Translations under genes and position numbers: made by a program
The notes under the pieces: generated by a model
Told to the model about the DNA's origin: nothing
Database searches by the model: none
The model's input: the letters and a program-made list of their open reading frames with translations, nothing else
Origin: Monomorium pharaonis
Taxonomy: Eukaryota; Arthropoda; Insecta; Hymenoptera; Formicidae
NCBI RefSeq assembly: GCF_013373865.1
Contig: NC_050474.1
Span: 22,681,716-22,745,715 of the forward strand
Reading direction: 5' to 3'
Length of the DNA stretch: 64,000 bases
Shown: positions 38,130-49,394 of the stretch, piece after piece
Numbering within the stretch: position 1 is the first letter of the stretch
Layout: every line of letters begins with the position of its first letter

Positions 38130-40038
38130 TCATACCTTTGTCATATCTACATTGCTTTCGCTGCTACAATCGGAAATAGAAATTTCCTGATATAAGTTTT
38201 TTAAATCATCAAGGATTGTTTCTTCCTCGTTATCATGATAACTTTGGTCAACCATATGTTCGTTGAGCTTCTGACTTTTTAAATTACACTTTAATTTGAT
38301 TTCGGATAATGACGACATGTTTTCGCATCCAAGTGCGTCGTCGATGTCCTTCTCGGTAAAGTCTTTGACGTTGCAACAGGAAGCGTTTTTCTCAGCCCTT
38401 TTCTTGCTCATTAACAACGCTTCCTCGTAGGGCGGTGTTATGGGAGGTTGCACCGGTTGGAGATATTTGTAATCTTTATCTTTGTACTGAGAACATTTAC
38501 GAACAGTAATAGAATCGAGGGTGAAAAAAAGTATTAAAATAAGATATTAAAAAAGCGCAAAGAAAACGCAAGGGATTTTTAAAATCATCTTATTCATAGT
38601 CAAACGAGATTATAATAATTATAAAACGAGATTATACTCACGTTCAACGGGTAACACATATCGGAATCGGGCTGACTGAGATCACCGCACACGACGAAGG
38701 GGACGATGACCCTATTCACTCCCGTTAGTTCCTCGAAGTTGCACGGTTCGTCTGTCAACCAAGGATTCAGCATGTTCGGCGTGTAGCCTTCGGGCGGACT
38801 ATAATACTTGCAGACCACAAACGCCTCAATGCTCGAGTTACGGGAACTACTTGGCTTCGTGCAGTAGACATAAGAAAAGAATAATCTCAGTTGAGCGTAC
38901 AAAAACGTCACATCTTTGGCGCGAAAGATCTTTGCGACGAATGTTCCACCTGGTCTCAAGATATGCGTAGCTATATTCAAAGCGGCCAGTAGCAGCTGCG
39001 ACTGGATGAATATATCCATATCATGCAGACCGGTAACTGCAAACACAAAAAATAAAATAAAATAGATATTTTTAAAAGATCAAAAATATACTTTTCAGGA
39101 AAAACAGAAGTACCATTTAAATTTAAAAGTAAAATTAAAAAAAATTCTGTTCATAAAATCCCACAATAAAAATCCATAATTTTTAAGAATAAAAAATAAA
39201 CTTCTTGAAAAGCCTAGAATTTTTCAATAGTAAACACCACGAAGTTATCAATCACTCCAATCTTTTAAGATTTTTTTAAGAAAAAACAAGGAATAATATA
39301 AGGCACAATACCATCAGGTGCTCCATCGCACACCACCAAGTCCGCAAGAGTATTATTGAAATGTGCAATAATCTGTTCGGCCGTGTTGGTGTTAGTAATG
39401 TCACCCTGCAACTGGATAACTCCTTCCAAGGGTGCCATTGCTTGCAAGTCAACCGCCACAATTTTCGGTGGAGACGCAGAACCTTTCTTTAAGGCCTCCT
39501 TATAATTCTCGCTATAAAATAGAAATATACAATTGTTAGTATATAATAAGAAAAATATGTTTCAAATTAGTTATTACTGCTAGTGGCATAGAGATCTTTT
39601 TTTTTTCATAAAATTCATTTACTTTAACTTGCGAGCTAAGACCTGACTCCAGCTTCCAGGTGCAGCGCATAGGTCCACCGCTTTAGATACTCCTGAAAGA
39701 AAGAAAAAAATTCTTAATAATACAAAACTTGTTTATACAATGTATTAATTATTATTATTAATTATTAGGTTTAAAATTTTTATCTGTAACATTTTAATTT
39801 ATTATGTTTCACGCTCTTCATTCATTATCCAAGCAATGTCTTAGTTAAAATAAAAAAGATATAATAAAATAAAGGAAAATTAAATTTTAAAAAAGTGTTA
39901 ATTGTTAAAGTATGTACCATCAAAAATATGACACTCCGAATCAATTTGGAGCAGCTTGAAAGCACTCCGAGCTCGCCATCCTTCTTCCTTCGCCTTTCGA
40001 TAATATATATCGCGCTTGTCTTTCGAGGTCTTTCCCAT
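38130..40038 (-). CDS. tRNA 2'-O-methyltransferase of the FTSJ1/Trm7 family (positions 32/34 of the anticodon loop)
   Basis: SAM-dependent 2'-O-methylation of tRNA anticodon-loop nucleotides. Minus-strand exons: 39918-40038, 39623-39692, 39312-39511, 38642-39036, 38130-38486. They total 1143 nt (380 aa), with consistent phases 1,2,1,0. The start MGKTSKDKRDIYYRKAKEEG is family-typical. The SAM site is VDLCAAPGSWSQVL (46-59). The RrmJ-type catalytic tetrad is visible: K28 (SAFKLLQ), D126 (VVCDGAPD), K166 (FVAKIF) and E201 (SSIEAFVVC). The C-terminal PVQPPITPPYEEA also matches the family. Alternative end: AAG/GTATGAG just before the stop is a good donor. Splicing to the acceptor at 38085 (51-nt intron) would keep frame for about 65 further acidic codons, to a stop at 37890. 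The gene is divergent from UTP11. Confidence 0.93.
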
Positions 40039-40719
40039 TGTTCTCGGTCAAAATTTCTATTGCACAAAGGGGTCTAAGATTTTTTAAAATTATTTATAGT
40101 GTTTCCAACTTAATATATATTTTTTTAATCTACATATTTTTAAATCTCAAAGTATTTAATAAGGGGAGGGAGATATTTTCAAGGAAATTTAATAAACGAT
40201 TGATATAGGTTATGTTCCACACTAGCAGGTAAGCGACTGTGAACTGCTGTGAACTAATGGCATCGACATTTACTCTCACTTCTCCTTCTCAATATTCTTC
40301 TGATTTTACTGCGCATGTGTGAGCATTTCTGACCGTGCATGGTTCTTATAACTCGATTTAGACTTTTGTTATATGGGGAAAGGCATTCTTTACATTAGAC
40401 GTATACCTAATTGATCAATTTCTTACGTATATATATGCAAAATTAAAAATTAAAAATTTTTAACAAAATTAAAAATGAATATAATTAGTTACAAAAGTTA
40501 TTTAATTGAAATTTAAAATTTATAATTCAATACTTTTATATCGATCTGAATATATCGACTATTCGATATTATCGAATGTCGATATATGTCTACTCGACAC
40601 ATCACACAGGGACATGTGCCGTACTGCCGTGTAGAGCTGCTGAATGTGAGGTTATGCATTACAGGATCATCAGCTGTTATTATTGACAGCGATTTTCTCG
40701 AGGAAATATACAGAAAAAG
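40039..40719. promoter_or_regulatory. Probable bidirectional promoter region between FTSJ1 and UTP11
   Basis: The FTSJ1 start (40038, minus) and the first UTP11 leader exon (ending at the donor at 40720) lie back to back in under 0.7 kb, with no other gene between. No specific TATA or initiator motif can be assigned with confidence. The shared-promoter role is inferred from arrangement only. Confidence 0.4.
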
Positions 40720-40858
40720 GTAAGCTGCATTACGTAATATATACTCAACTCATTGGCGATCGTGCAATAACTGTACAATAATCTTCCAGCTAATTATCTT
40801 ACTTTCGAACAATTGGACGCAATATTCTTCTGAATTTGGAATTCCTTTTTTTTCTTAG
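40720..40858 (+). other. Likely 5'UTR intron of UTP11
   Basis: A good donor (AAAAAG/GTAAGC) at 40720 pairs with a pyrimidine-rich acceptor (TTTTTTTCTTAG) ending at 40858, eight bases before the UTP11 ATG. This gives a 139-nt leader intron. Confidence 0.65.
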
Positions 40859-40866
40859 AAAACAAA

Positions 40867-41625
40867 ATGTCATCGTGGAAGAAAGCGGCGAAGGCGAGCC
40901 AGAAGACTCATCGGGAACGTCATCAGCCAGAGACCCGCAAACACTTGGGACTATTGGAGAAAAAGAAGGATTATATCGCTAGAGCCAGGAACTTTCAGGA
41001 AAAGCGGGCGACGATCAAGCTCCTGAGAAAGCGCGCGCTCAACAAGAATCCGGACGAGTTCCACTTTCATATGATCAATTCCAAGGTGGTAAACGGCGTT
41101 CACCGGGAGAAGGATAAGGAGGATCAGCATACGCCCGAACAGATCAAGTTAATGGAGACTCAGGACCTTAAATACATAGCATACAAGAGGAATATTGAGG
41201 CGAGGAAGATAGATAAGCTACAGAGTCAGTTACACATGATTGACACAGCCAATGAGACCCCGAATCAGCACATTTTCTTTGTGGACAATGACGAGATGAA
41301 AAATTTTGACCTAGCTGAAAGACTGGGCACACATCCGGCACTTCTGTCCAGACGCACCAATCGACCAACGCTGAGCGCGATCAAGAGCATGAAGCTGCCA
41401 GAGTTAGATGACAAAACTGTCACTAAACTTGAACAGAAAAAACAAATGGCTTACAAAGAGCTTGAGAAGAGGGTCGACAGGGAACGCGAACTCACAATTG
41501 TGCAACAGAAGCTGGAAGTGCGCAGATTGCTGAAGGATAAGAAGGCCAGGAAACCGAAACTAGTGAAATCTGGTTCGAAAGACGCTGCTCCGATTTACAA
41601 GTGGAAATTTGAGAGAAAACGATAA
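40867..41625 (+). CDS. Utp11: UTP11, U3 snoRNA-associated SSU processome protein
   Basis: Component of the nucleolar small-subunit processome needed for early 18S pre-rRNA cleavage. One uninterrupted coding exon of 252 codons, the same size as eukaryotic UTP11 (about 250). Family blocks: the N-terminus SSWKKAAKASQKTHRERHQP, HLGLLEKKKDYIARARNFQE, ALNKNPDEFHFHMINSKVV, DLKYIAYKRNIEARKIDKLQ, HIFFVDNDEMKNFDLAERLG, and the basic C-terminus YKWKFERKR. It is strongly basic and helical throughout, as expected for an rRNA-bound protein. A polyadenylation signal AATAAA lies at 41689-41694. Confidence 0.97.
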   Translation: MSSWKKAAKASQKTHRERHQPETRKHLGLLEKKKDYIARARNFQEKRATIKLLRKRALNKNPDEFHFHMINSKVVNGVHREKDKEDQHTPEQIKLMETQDLKYIAYKRNIEARKIDKLQSQLHMIDTANETPNQHIFFVDNDEMKNFDLAERLGTHPALLSRRTNRPTLSAIKSMKLPELDDKTVTKLEQKKQMAYKELEKRVDRERELTIVQQKLEVRRLLKDKKARKPKLVKSGSKDAAPIYKWKFERKR

Positions 41626-42126
41626 TTTATGTATTATGGAATTCTTAATATGATTAGGTAAATAATAGTATATTAATTATGAACATTGAATAAAAATTTA
41701 TATTATTTGATATAATTTTTATTCTTGCTATCATTCTGATATCACTCTTTTAATGATTATTAATAATAAAAATTTTTATTCTTTGAACTGAAATTCTACA
41801 ATTAATAAATTATTTTATTCAAAAATAATTTAACAATAATAATGATGAAATTAATTCTTGTTTTGTGCTTATTCATACTTATTTGTTGCACTAATATAAT
41901 AGAATATTTAAGTGAATGTAGTAATGAAACAAGTACGTATATAAAATATGAAAAACTGTTATTATCATTAATTCAGTAATTCAAGAAAAGCGTTACTTAT
42001 TTTTTTTGTTTTTATTTCGCTGTCTATCACAAAATTTATTATTTATTAAAAAAAAATATTTTTAATTCCGTTTACCCTGCTAATTATTTTCAATATTTCT
42101 GTTTGTAATAATCATAATTATAGTCA

Positions 42127-43600
42127 TCATTTAATTGGCGTTATTTCTTCGGAAATTTCGTACGTTTCGACATCCTCCACTTCTTCTGGCCTCCTGTTTG
42201 TATCCGTCATTTCAGTCATTTCCGACGTTTGCACAATCGCCATCTCACTCGATGACATTTCTGTCACTAACACTGTCGACATTGTTGTCGACGTTGGTTC
42301 GCTTTCTGCCGTAGACGATTCTTCTGTTTCTGTCATTCTCATTGTATCGTTAGTCGATATCATTGGCAACTCCATCGATACGCTTATGCAATCGTAATTA
42401 ATCTGCCAAAGTCGTTTCTTGGCGTAAATGTCGAGGCGAAGGCAAGCCGTAATTGATCTGGAATAATCATGTTTGTAGACATTGCAGATGAATACCTACT
42501 AAGAAACTTATTTCGTGAATAAAATAAATTATTTGAATCCCGAATTGAACTAACTATTCAAAATATATTTTTTATTTCTCCTCATTAGTTCATATGTCTA
42601 ACTACTTTGGTAAAAATAATTATTTGAACACGTACTTAGGAAATTGATTGAGCTCCAAGATGTTGACACATGCGGTCGAAAAAAGGCAACCGGGAACGAA
42701 CACGCAAAACTGGAATGCCTTAAAATCTATAAAATAAATTTGCAGAAATAATAAAATCGCTTATGCATAAATGATTCAGATGATAATATTGTAATAAGCA
42801 TTTAAAGAGCACGATATGCATACGATTATTTTGATAATAATAGTATTTAAAAATTCTAATTCTTTGTTTAAAAGTACTGTTACTTTTTATTCGATATTTT
42901 TTTCTCTCAAAAAAATCATTGTATATTAAAATATATCTTTTTTTTATTACATTATACAAATTTTCTTCGTATAAGCAAACGTACATAAATATTTAAATTT
43001 TAACATTTCGGAATTAAGAAGATATTTAAAAAATAAGAATTTTTTTGTACTTTTGCGCGAGTCGAAATCGAAAATACTAACTCGTGACTGTTCTAGTGCT
43101 GATTGTTTCTGAACTCAACGAGACATCCACGTTTAGTCCATTCCTCTGATATGTGAAATTGATGCACACTATAACAGATAGGTAATTTTTGATTGAATAT
43201 TAACTTTTTCAATATCGAATTTAAATATTACTTCGAATTTTGTAGACTCTTACAATCTTTTTGCTTTCTAGTATATAGAATCATTACACTTTGGCAGCAA
43301 GAGCAAGAAAAAGACATCGAACAGTTGCATGATTGTCGAGTAGTCGAAATCGTTCTATAAATCAGGTATCCTCTTGATATGCTGGTATCTAATAAATGTT
43401 CCTTGTGTTAATTTCTTAGAAGTTTGTAAAACACGTAATAAAATGAATCTAAGCACACATGCATTAGAAATTATTTTCTTATTCGGTATTATGATTAAAA
43501 GTTGAATTAATTATTAGAACTAACTTCTATTGGCAGGTATAATTTCGTGAACGAGACAAAACCAAATGAAAATGAAAGCACCAATGCTACGCAGATCCAT
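42127..43600 (-). CDS. DUF4773-type secreted cysteine-rich protein, cluster member 1 (239 aa)
   Basis: Function unknown. Minus-strand exons: 43525-43600, 43254-43388, 43082-43168, 42636-42726, 42127-42457. They total 720 nt; phases are 1,1,1,2. Exon 1 encodes a signal peptide (MDLRSIGAFIFIWFCLVHEI). Exon 2 carries the family core CNCSMSFSCSCC (C46, C48, C54, C56, C57). Exon 3 has the CINFTYQ strand and TRTVT. Exons 4-5 have FCVFVPGCLF, ACLRLDIYAKK and NYDCISV. The C-terminal 80 residues are Thr/Ser/Glu-rich (MTETEESSTAESEPTSTTMS) and could be O-glycosylated. This is the most divergent member. It lacks the GKNPxPxCVP motif at the exon-4 start and has an extra intron inside the C-terminal half. 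Exon 2 has an alternative acceptor at 43355 that breaks frame, so 43388 is preferred. Confidence 0.75.
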
Positions 43601-43952
43601 ATTTACATATTACGTTAATTATAGCAGAAATACACACGTTTCTCGTAATTATATTTTATTAACAAGTTTCAGCGACGTCTCGTTTTACACTAAACGTTTT
43701 CTACTCTTTCACGTTTCACCCACCTTGTATACAGGATGCAATCATGACCTATTGTATTGTGGGCCTTTAGAAAATATCCGGAACGTTTTTGTTCACTTTG
43801 AATTATGTACGGGCGTGAAATTCACCATTATGTTTGCACACGCAGCATTTCCTACAATCAATGAGAGAAAAAAATAATGCATGCTCTTACAAAAGAGTAT
43901 ACTGCACATTATATAAAAAATGTAATATATAATACATATATGTAATACATAT

Positions 43953-43989
43953 CTTTTTATTACATTAGTACTTGCTTCGGCAGCACATA

Positions 43990-44023
<34 letters not shown>

Positions 44024-44081
44024 AGCCCCTGCGCAAGGATGACACGCAAAATCGTGAAGCGTTCCACTTTTTATTACATTA
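43953..44081. mobile_element. U6 retro-insertion bounded by 15-bp target site duplication
   Basis: Direct repeats of CTTTTTATTACATTA at 43953-43967 and 44067-44081 enclose the U6 copy. The second repeat overlaps the U6 terminal C and T run. The insertion lies between DUF4773 cluster members 1 and 2. Confidence 0.85.
43968..44067 (+). pseudogene. U6 snRNA retropseudogene
   Basis: The 100-nt sequence matches spliceosomal U6 almost throughout: the 5' stem-loop (TGCTTCGGCAGCACAT), the ACAGAGA box, GATTAGCAT, CCCTGCGCAAGGATGACACG and GTGAAGCGTTCCA. Differences from the conserved U6 consensus are loss of one base in CATATACTAAAA (here CATAACTAAAA), GCATGG read as GCATAG, and a shortened 3' end. 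A 15-bp direct repeat CTTTTTATTACATTA abuts both ends (43953-43967 and 44067-44081). This is the target duplication expected of LINE-mediated retroposition, so I call a retropseudogene rather than a functional Pol III gene. A living gene with an internal variant cannot be fully excluded. Confidence 0.88.
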
Positions 44082-44344
44082 TCTAACATTGGGTAAAAAA
44101 TTATTTAAGTTATCAATTATTTAAAAAAAAGTATTGTCGCTCAATATATGCAGAAAAAAATATAATGTGCATCAAAAAGAGATATCATATATTTTTTCTT
44201 TCTTATAATAAAATATCAGACTTACATTAAATTAAATTTTTTTACGTCAATGTACATTTATTTATCATAAAATGTAATAACAATAAATATGCATACATGG
44301 CACATAATTTATAGTATCATCATTATCTGTTTTTAAAGTTATTT

Positions 44345-45376
44345 TTAAAATATATCGTCGTCGTCGTCGTCGTCATAGTCATCATCGTCCTCATCATCGT
44401 AATCTTCACTGTTATTACCATCATCCGGATCTTCCGGAAAAAGTTCTACTTGACCTAAACCACCTCCATCTTCGGGCTTTAACAGAGCTAATCCATTTGA
44501 ACCGAATCTAAGACAATCGAAACTAACCTGCGGAAATCAGATAAAATTATATAAGTCATTTATCATCATGTATGATGAAATATGCAAATTTATTATCTGT
44601 GTTTGTTAAATCTAAAGATACATATGTAATATCAATAATAATTTCTAAGCTCTCAAATTTTACCTTAAACAGAGTAGTATCCTGGAATTTTCCTTCCATA
44701 TTGAGACATAGATGAATATTTCTGCCTTGGAAATATATATTATAAAATCTAACGCACGCTCTAATCGGTAGTCTCGGAACAGGAACACATATCGGTCTAG
44801 GATTCTTTCCTGTAGGAATACAATAAAATAAATTAAGTAAAGGTATAATAGACGATATAACGATTTTTCATTTATTTACAAGTCTTTGATTAATTTATTT
44901 TTCTTACTAAATATTGTACTCTCTAATCTAATATATACACGAAACAAAATACATTTGATAACTATTACTTGACTTATTTTGTGCTTACCAGAAACAGTTC
45001 TTGTGTAAAGAACTCTGTCATTCATCAAGATATTGGCAGTAAAACTGAACTCGTCAGGATCATACGTGATGTTCACACAGGCCTTTTGTTTCCACGTGTC
45101 ATACAGGAGCCTCGAACAGCATCCGCAGACACCGCCGCGACATTGGCAGGGTCCTTGTCTGGTCGCGGTAACCGTTTCGTTTTCCGATGTCGAAGAATTC
45201 GAGATCTGCCTCAACAATATCTTCACTTGCTCCAGATTTTCCTGCGAACTCGAAATATTTCCGAGTTTACTGCTAATGATTTTTTCCATTGAAGTTTTCT
45301 CGTCGTCCCTCGATTTTGGGTGCGAGCATGATTGCGCGAGGACGGTGATCAACAGTAGCCAGCAGGCAGTCCTCAT
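44345..45376 (-). CDS. DUF4773-type secreted cysteine-rich protein, cluster member 2 (238 aa, Asp-rich tail)
   Basis: Function unknown. Minus-strand exons: 44989-45376, 44664-44809, 44345-44527 (717 nt; phases 1 and 0). The start at 45376 gives the signal peptide MRTACWLLLITVLAQSCS; an in-frame ATG ten codons upstream would put charged residues before it. Next comes a helical segment with N-glycosylation sites (NSSTSENET), then the core CQCRGGVCGCC (C77, C79, C84, C86, C87), ACVNITYDPDEFSFTANILM, TRTVSGKNPRPICVPVPRLP, and LHFDC-like VSFDCLRFGSNGLALLKPED. The tail is acidic and ends DDDYDDDDDDDDIF, encoded by a GAC-repeat tract at about 44356-44390. The signal peptide and core share one exon here, unlike the other members. 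Confidence 0.85.
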
Positions 45377-46207
45377 CTTGCGTTCCTGATCTGGTCTGGT
45401 CTTCAAACGAAACGAGAAGACATCTTCTCGAGATGTGCTTCCTTGTTGGATTGAAACTTGACTGGCCGGTTAACGGGCGCTTCGTACTGACCCAGTTTTA
45501 TGGTGAAATTTAGGTTTGACTCGCTTGCCCGCATTTTGTTATTGACTAGAACTTGTCACAGAGAAGCAATAGGATTCTCTGGAAATACTGTCGTGTACCT
45601 CAAATGCCTAAAATCGTTAAATATGTCGAGAATGTAAAATTATTTTAAGTCACGTAAGTTTAACTATGAAAATAAAATTCTAATATTTAATACAGATATT
45701 AATAACTAGAAGTTCTCGAAATTGTTATTGAAGCACAAAAATTTTATTTATAATAAGGGGAAGAAACAATCTAATTTGTTACATACATTAAATATTTTAC
45801 AAATAAATAATAAGACAAATTTGATGTTTTGCAATTGCAATATATATTTTATATATGTATGTACATGTATGTTTATATCATAAATACGTACGTTACATAT
45901 TACATAACAATAAATAAAATATAATTAAGATAAATATATAATATAGTATAGTTATTTGTGCAACAAGTACGGTGATTCTATTAATTGCCCGTGAGTGCGT
46001 TCACCCTCACGTGTGGACAATAGCCAACGTCGCATACAATATTTTTTGTTACCTATACATCGAAATGTTGTCCTTGAATGTAAATTGATAGGTGAGAGAA
46101 GGACCACTTTCGGTGCACAGGTAGTGAAAAATACATTTTTTTACAAGATTTTACAAGATTATCATAACATTTTTCTGCATGTATATAAGATTATAATTTT
46201 GTAGACA

Positions 46208-47729
46208 TTACAGCTTTAACTGGCCTATGTTATTTCCTTCCCCGGGCATTATATTCAAAGGATTGTTTGGAGATTCATTTGGAGACTCAAAATTTACTGG
46301 ATCGTATATTTCCGGTCCGTTCACTTCTGCTTGAATCATCCCGAGCGGCGCTATGGTGGTAGCATTATTGCCATTTTCAGGCTTTATCCAAGAAATTCCA
46401 TCCTGGCCGGCTTTTATGCAATCAAAATGTAAAGTCAGAACCGGCCATCCCCACACAAGTGCCTCCAAGTCAACGCATGCATGCAAATTATGGCCGATCA
46501 TATGAATATCGTAGGCACGCACGCAGAGAGTTACAAAAGGAGCATAAACAGGCACGCAAAATGGTGGTGGATTTTTTCCTGCAAAATTTATTTATTACAT
46601 TGTACATTTAATATACGCACCAACGCAAATTGCAATAGATTTTAATCTAATTAGTTAAAAACTTATTAACAACAATTTTTTTACAAAGTTTATATAATTA
46701 ATTTTTAAACTTTATTGAATAGCGCAAAAGATTAAAGAGTGTCTAATATAATTTTTTTCTTCAAGGAGATATAGACGAAGATTATATTAGACTAAAAAAT
46801 ATTATGTGAAAATTATTTAGTTAAAGTTACTCACCAGATATAGAACCTGTAGCAAGTTCTTTGTCATTTACTATAAATTTGACTTTAATGGCCATTTCTT
46901 CGGAGTAAAAAGTTAAATTAGTGCAAGCATTACGCTCGAAATTAAATCTAGTTATATTGAGACCACCACAGCATTCACACGTGAAATTAATTGTTGACTG
47001 ATCGCAGTTACATTTTACACCACGAAAACCAATCCCAGGAAAAGGATCACGACCGACCTTCTCCAATACACCTTTTAATGCCAATTTCGTATTCGGATCG
47101 TAGAACACCTTGAATTTGTTTACATCTAAAAGAAAAAAACATTTAAAGAGTATGTAAAAATACGAAATAAGTATATAAGTATATGAGTATTTAAAGCATA
47201 TAAAGTATATAAAAGTATGTTAAATACTTTTTTTCTATAAAAAAATTATAATTTTTCTGTTTCTACAAAAATAATCATATTTTAAAAATAATTTGAAAAC
47301 AGATATAATTTATCTGAATAAAAACAATGTAATTAGTTCAATGTAATTTGTTTTATATTTGTTTATTTTCACACATAGAAATTGTATTTATTCTTATTAT
47401 AATACAATACTACTATTTTATATATACAATATAATAATTGTATATTTGGCACCTAATAAAAAAGTATTTCTTGCTTATAATATTAGCTGCGCTTTAATTA
47501 GACAGGCATTTAAACAACAGAGTCTTATATATCACAATTCCATGTATCTTTTATAAGTTGCTTTTTATCAGTTAAAAGAGCTGATAATTTTTTTGTAAAT
47601 TTTTATTACTAAATTATAAGATATTGTAAAAAATCTTTTAAATTTCTTACCAATAAAATTACCCAAGCCAGCGGTGAAGTTCTGGCATTCTAATGCCAAA
47701 AGAAACACAAGGAACCACTTAGACATCAT
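46208..47729 (-). CDS. DUF4773-type secreted cysteine-rich protein, cluster member 3 (246 aa)
   Basis: Function unknown. Minus-strand exons: 47651-47729, 46835-47125, 46208-46578 (741 nt; phases 1,1). Exon 1 gives the signal peptide MMSKWFLVFLLALECQNFTA; a second ATG follows directly. Exon 2 carries the core CNCDQSTINFTCECC (C65, C67, C76, C78, C79), with a longer inner loop than its paralogues, then ACTNLTFYSEEMAIKVKFIV. Exon 3 starts with the diagnostic GKNPPPFCVPVYAPFVTLCV, then HACVDLEAL, LHFDCIKAGQDGISWIKPEN, and an Asn/Pro-rich tail without the Asp run. The C-terminal half is one exon, so the intron seen before VSFDC in member 2 is absent here. Confidence 0.87.
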
Positions 47730-47810
47730 GATCGTACAACTGCACAACCTGTACGTTTCAATGCCGAAGGAAGACTGACAATTGGGAACACATTGGACCA
47801 GATAGCACAA

Positions 47811-49394
47811 GACACAGAGACGCCTGGTTCATTAATTATACATCGACTTTCCATACAAGGCAAATAAGAATAAATAATGATCGAATGAAAAATTGTTACC
47901 ATCAAATGATGCTTTACGATGCAAACAGTAATTGAAGACGAAGCTATAAACCTACTTTTACTTTTGCTAGAAATATAAATTTTAAATGATCATTAAGTCT
48001 AAGAGAATCAACCTAAAAATATAAAAAAGTTTAGAACTTTACAAAAATATGTAGGGCACAACAATTAAATTATATTACATAGCTATTTTTTATATTATAA
48101 AATTTTAATTAATAAAAACATTCCTCTTCCAGTAGTAAATCTGATTTTTTCACATTTTTACTTATATTTTTAAAATTATGAAAGATCAAGAATATCAATC
48201 CTTAATTTTCAAATTTAATAATAAACATATAGGTATTAATTTAATCCAATGTTATCTAAAATAATGCAACAAAGAGGCAATCGTTCTCGAACAAACAAAG
48301 AGATTTCGTTTCACATCATTTCATCACGTAAGAAAATATCAAAGATAAGATTCCGTTTTTCTTAAAGTACTATGTGTTATTATCATGTCTGAGTTGATCA
48401 TCAAAATCTGTGCTTGTTTGTCTACTAGAATAAAACTCTTATCTTTAATGTTATCGCAGAACAATGTTCAATGTCAAATATTAAATCTTTCTTTGCGTAA
48501 CAAAAAAAACTTAATTAGATGGTTGCTGTGAAAATAAATTTAAATTGGTATATTCTATTTAATAATTTTGCTATTACTGATTTGAATTTGATTATAATAG
48601 AAATTCGTCAGTTGAAAAGAAAATAAATAATTATAAAAGGCATGATACGTACAATATGTAACGCGTTATATTTATTTATTTATTACAGAGTCAATAAATA
48701 ACTTAATAAATACATAAATAATAAATATTTATTTGCTCTTAATAAATAACATTAAACTAATCGAGCAATTTATTATGGCTGAGGTCACGAACAATATATA
48801 AGTCTTCCTTACAAGCAGCATCTTTTAAATTCTCGCATATGTAAAAATCTCTTCTTGGAGATTCTTGATCTCTTCTTAAAAGATCTTGTTTCCAAGATCT
48901 AAAAATCTTTTATGCAACTCTATTTGAGCCTCTTCTTAAGAAAGCTCTTCCATCTTTGCTGTAAGATCTCATATCAGTCTCCATGTTATTTAATAAATAA
49001 ATTAACTACGTGTAAAAAAAACAAAATAATTGTGATAGCAAAGTAAACCGCTTACTTTTCAGTAATAAAATCAGTTACAAATTATTGTAAAATTAGCAAT
49101 CTCTTTTACATTTTATTGTTGTAAAATAGTTAAAATGTCGTGAGAGAAAACACACATCCATGATTTTTAAGCGTCATCAGAAAAACACGCCGAGATACGT
49201 TGACTCTTGTAATCTTATCATTAAAAAATAGGTTGCACTGTCACAATTATACAATCCACCGAATCTTCGACAAACGCTCCGTTAATCCGAACAAAACACC
49301 TCAAGTTTTGTCAGACCAACGAATTCATGACCAGATAAGAAGGATGAGCTTTCTTCAACTTCCAATTATTCTACTGACTGGAGCGATGCTTTGT
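47811..49394. other. AT-rich spacer between DUF4773 members 3 and 4
   Basis: No gene recognised. A short run at about 48830-48950 repeats GATCTCTTCTTA-like and AAGATCT-like words in both orientations but forms no clear element. Confidence 0.5.
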
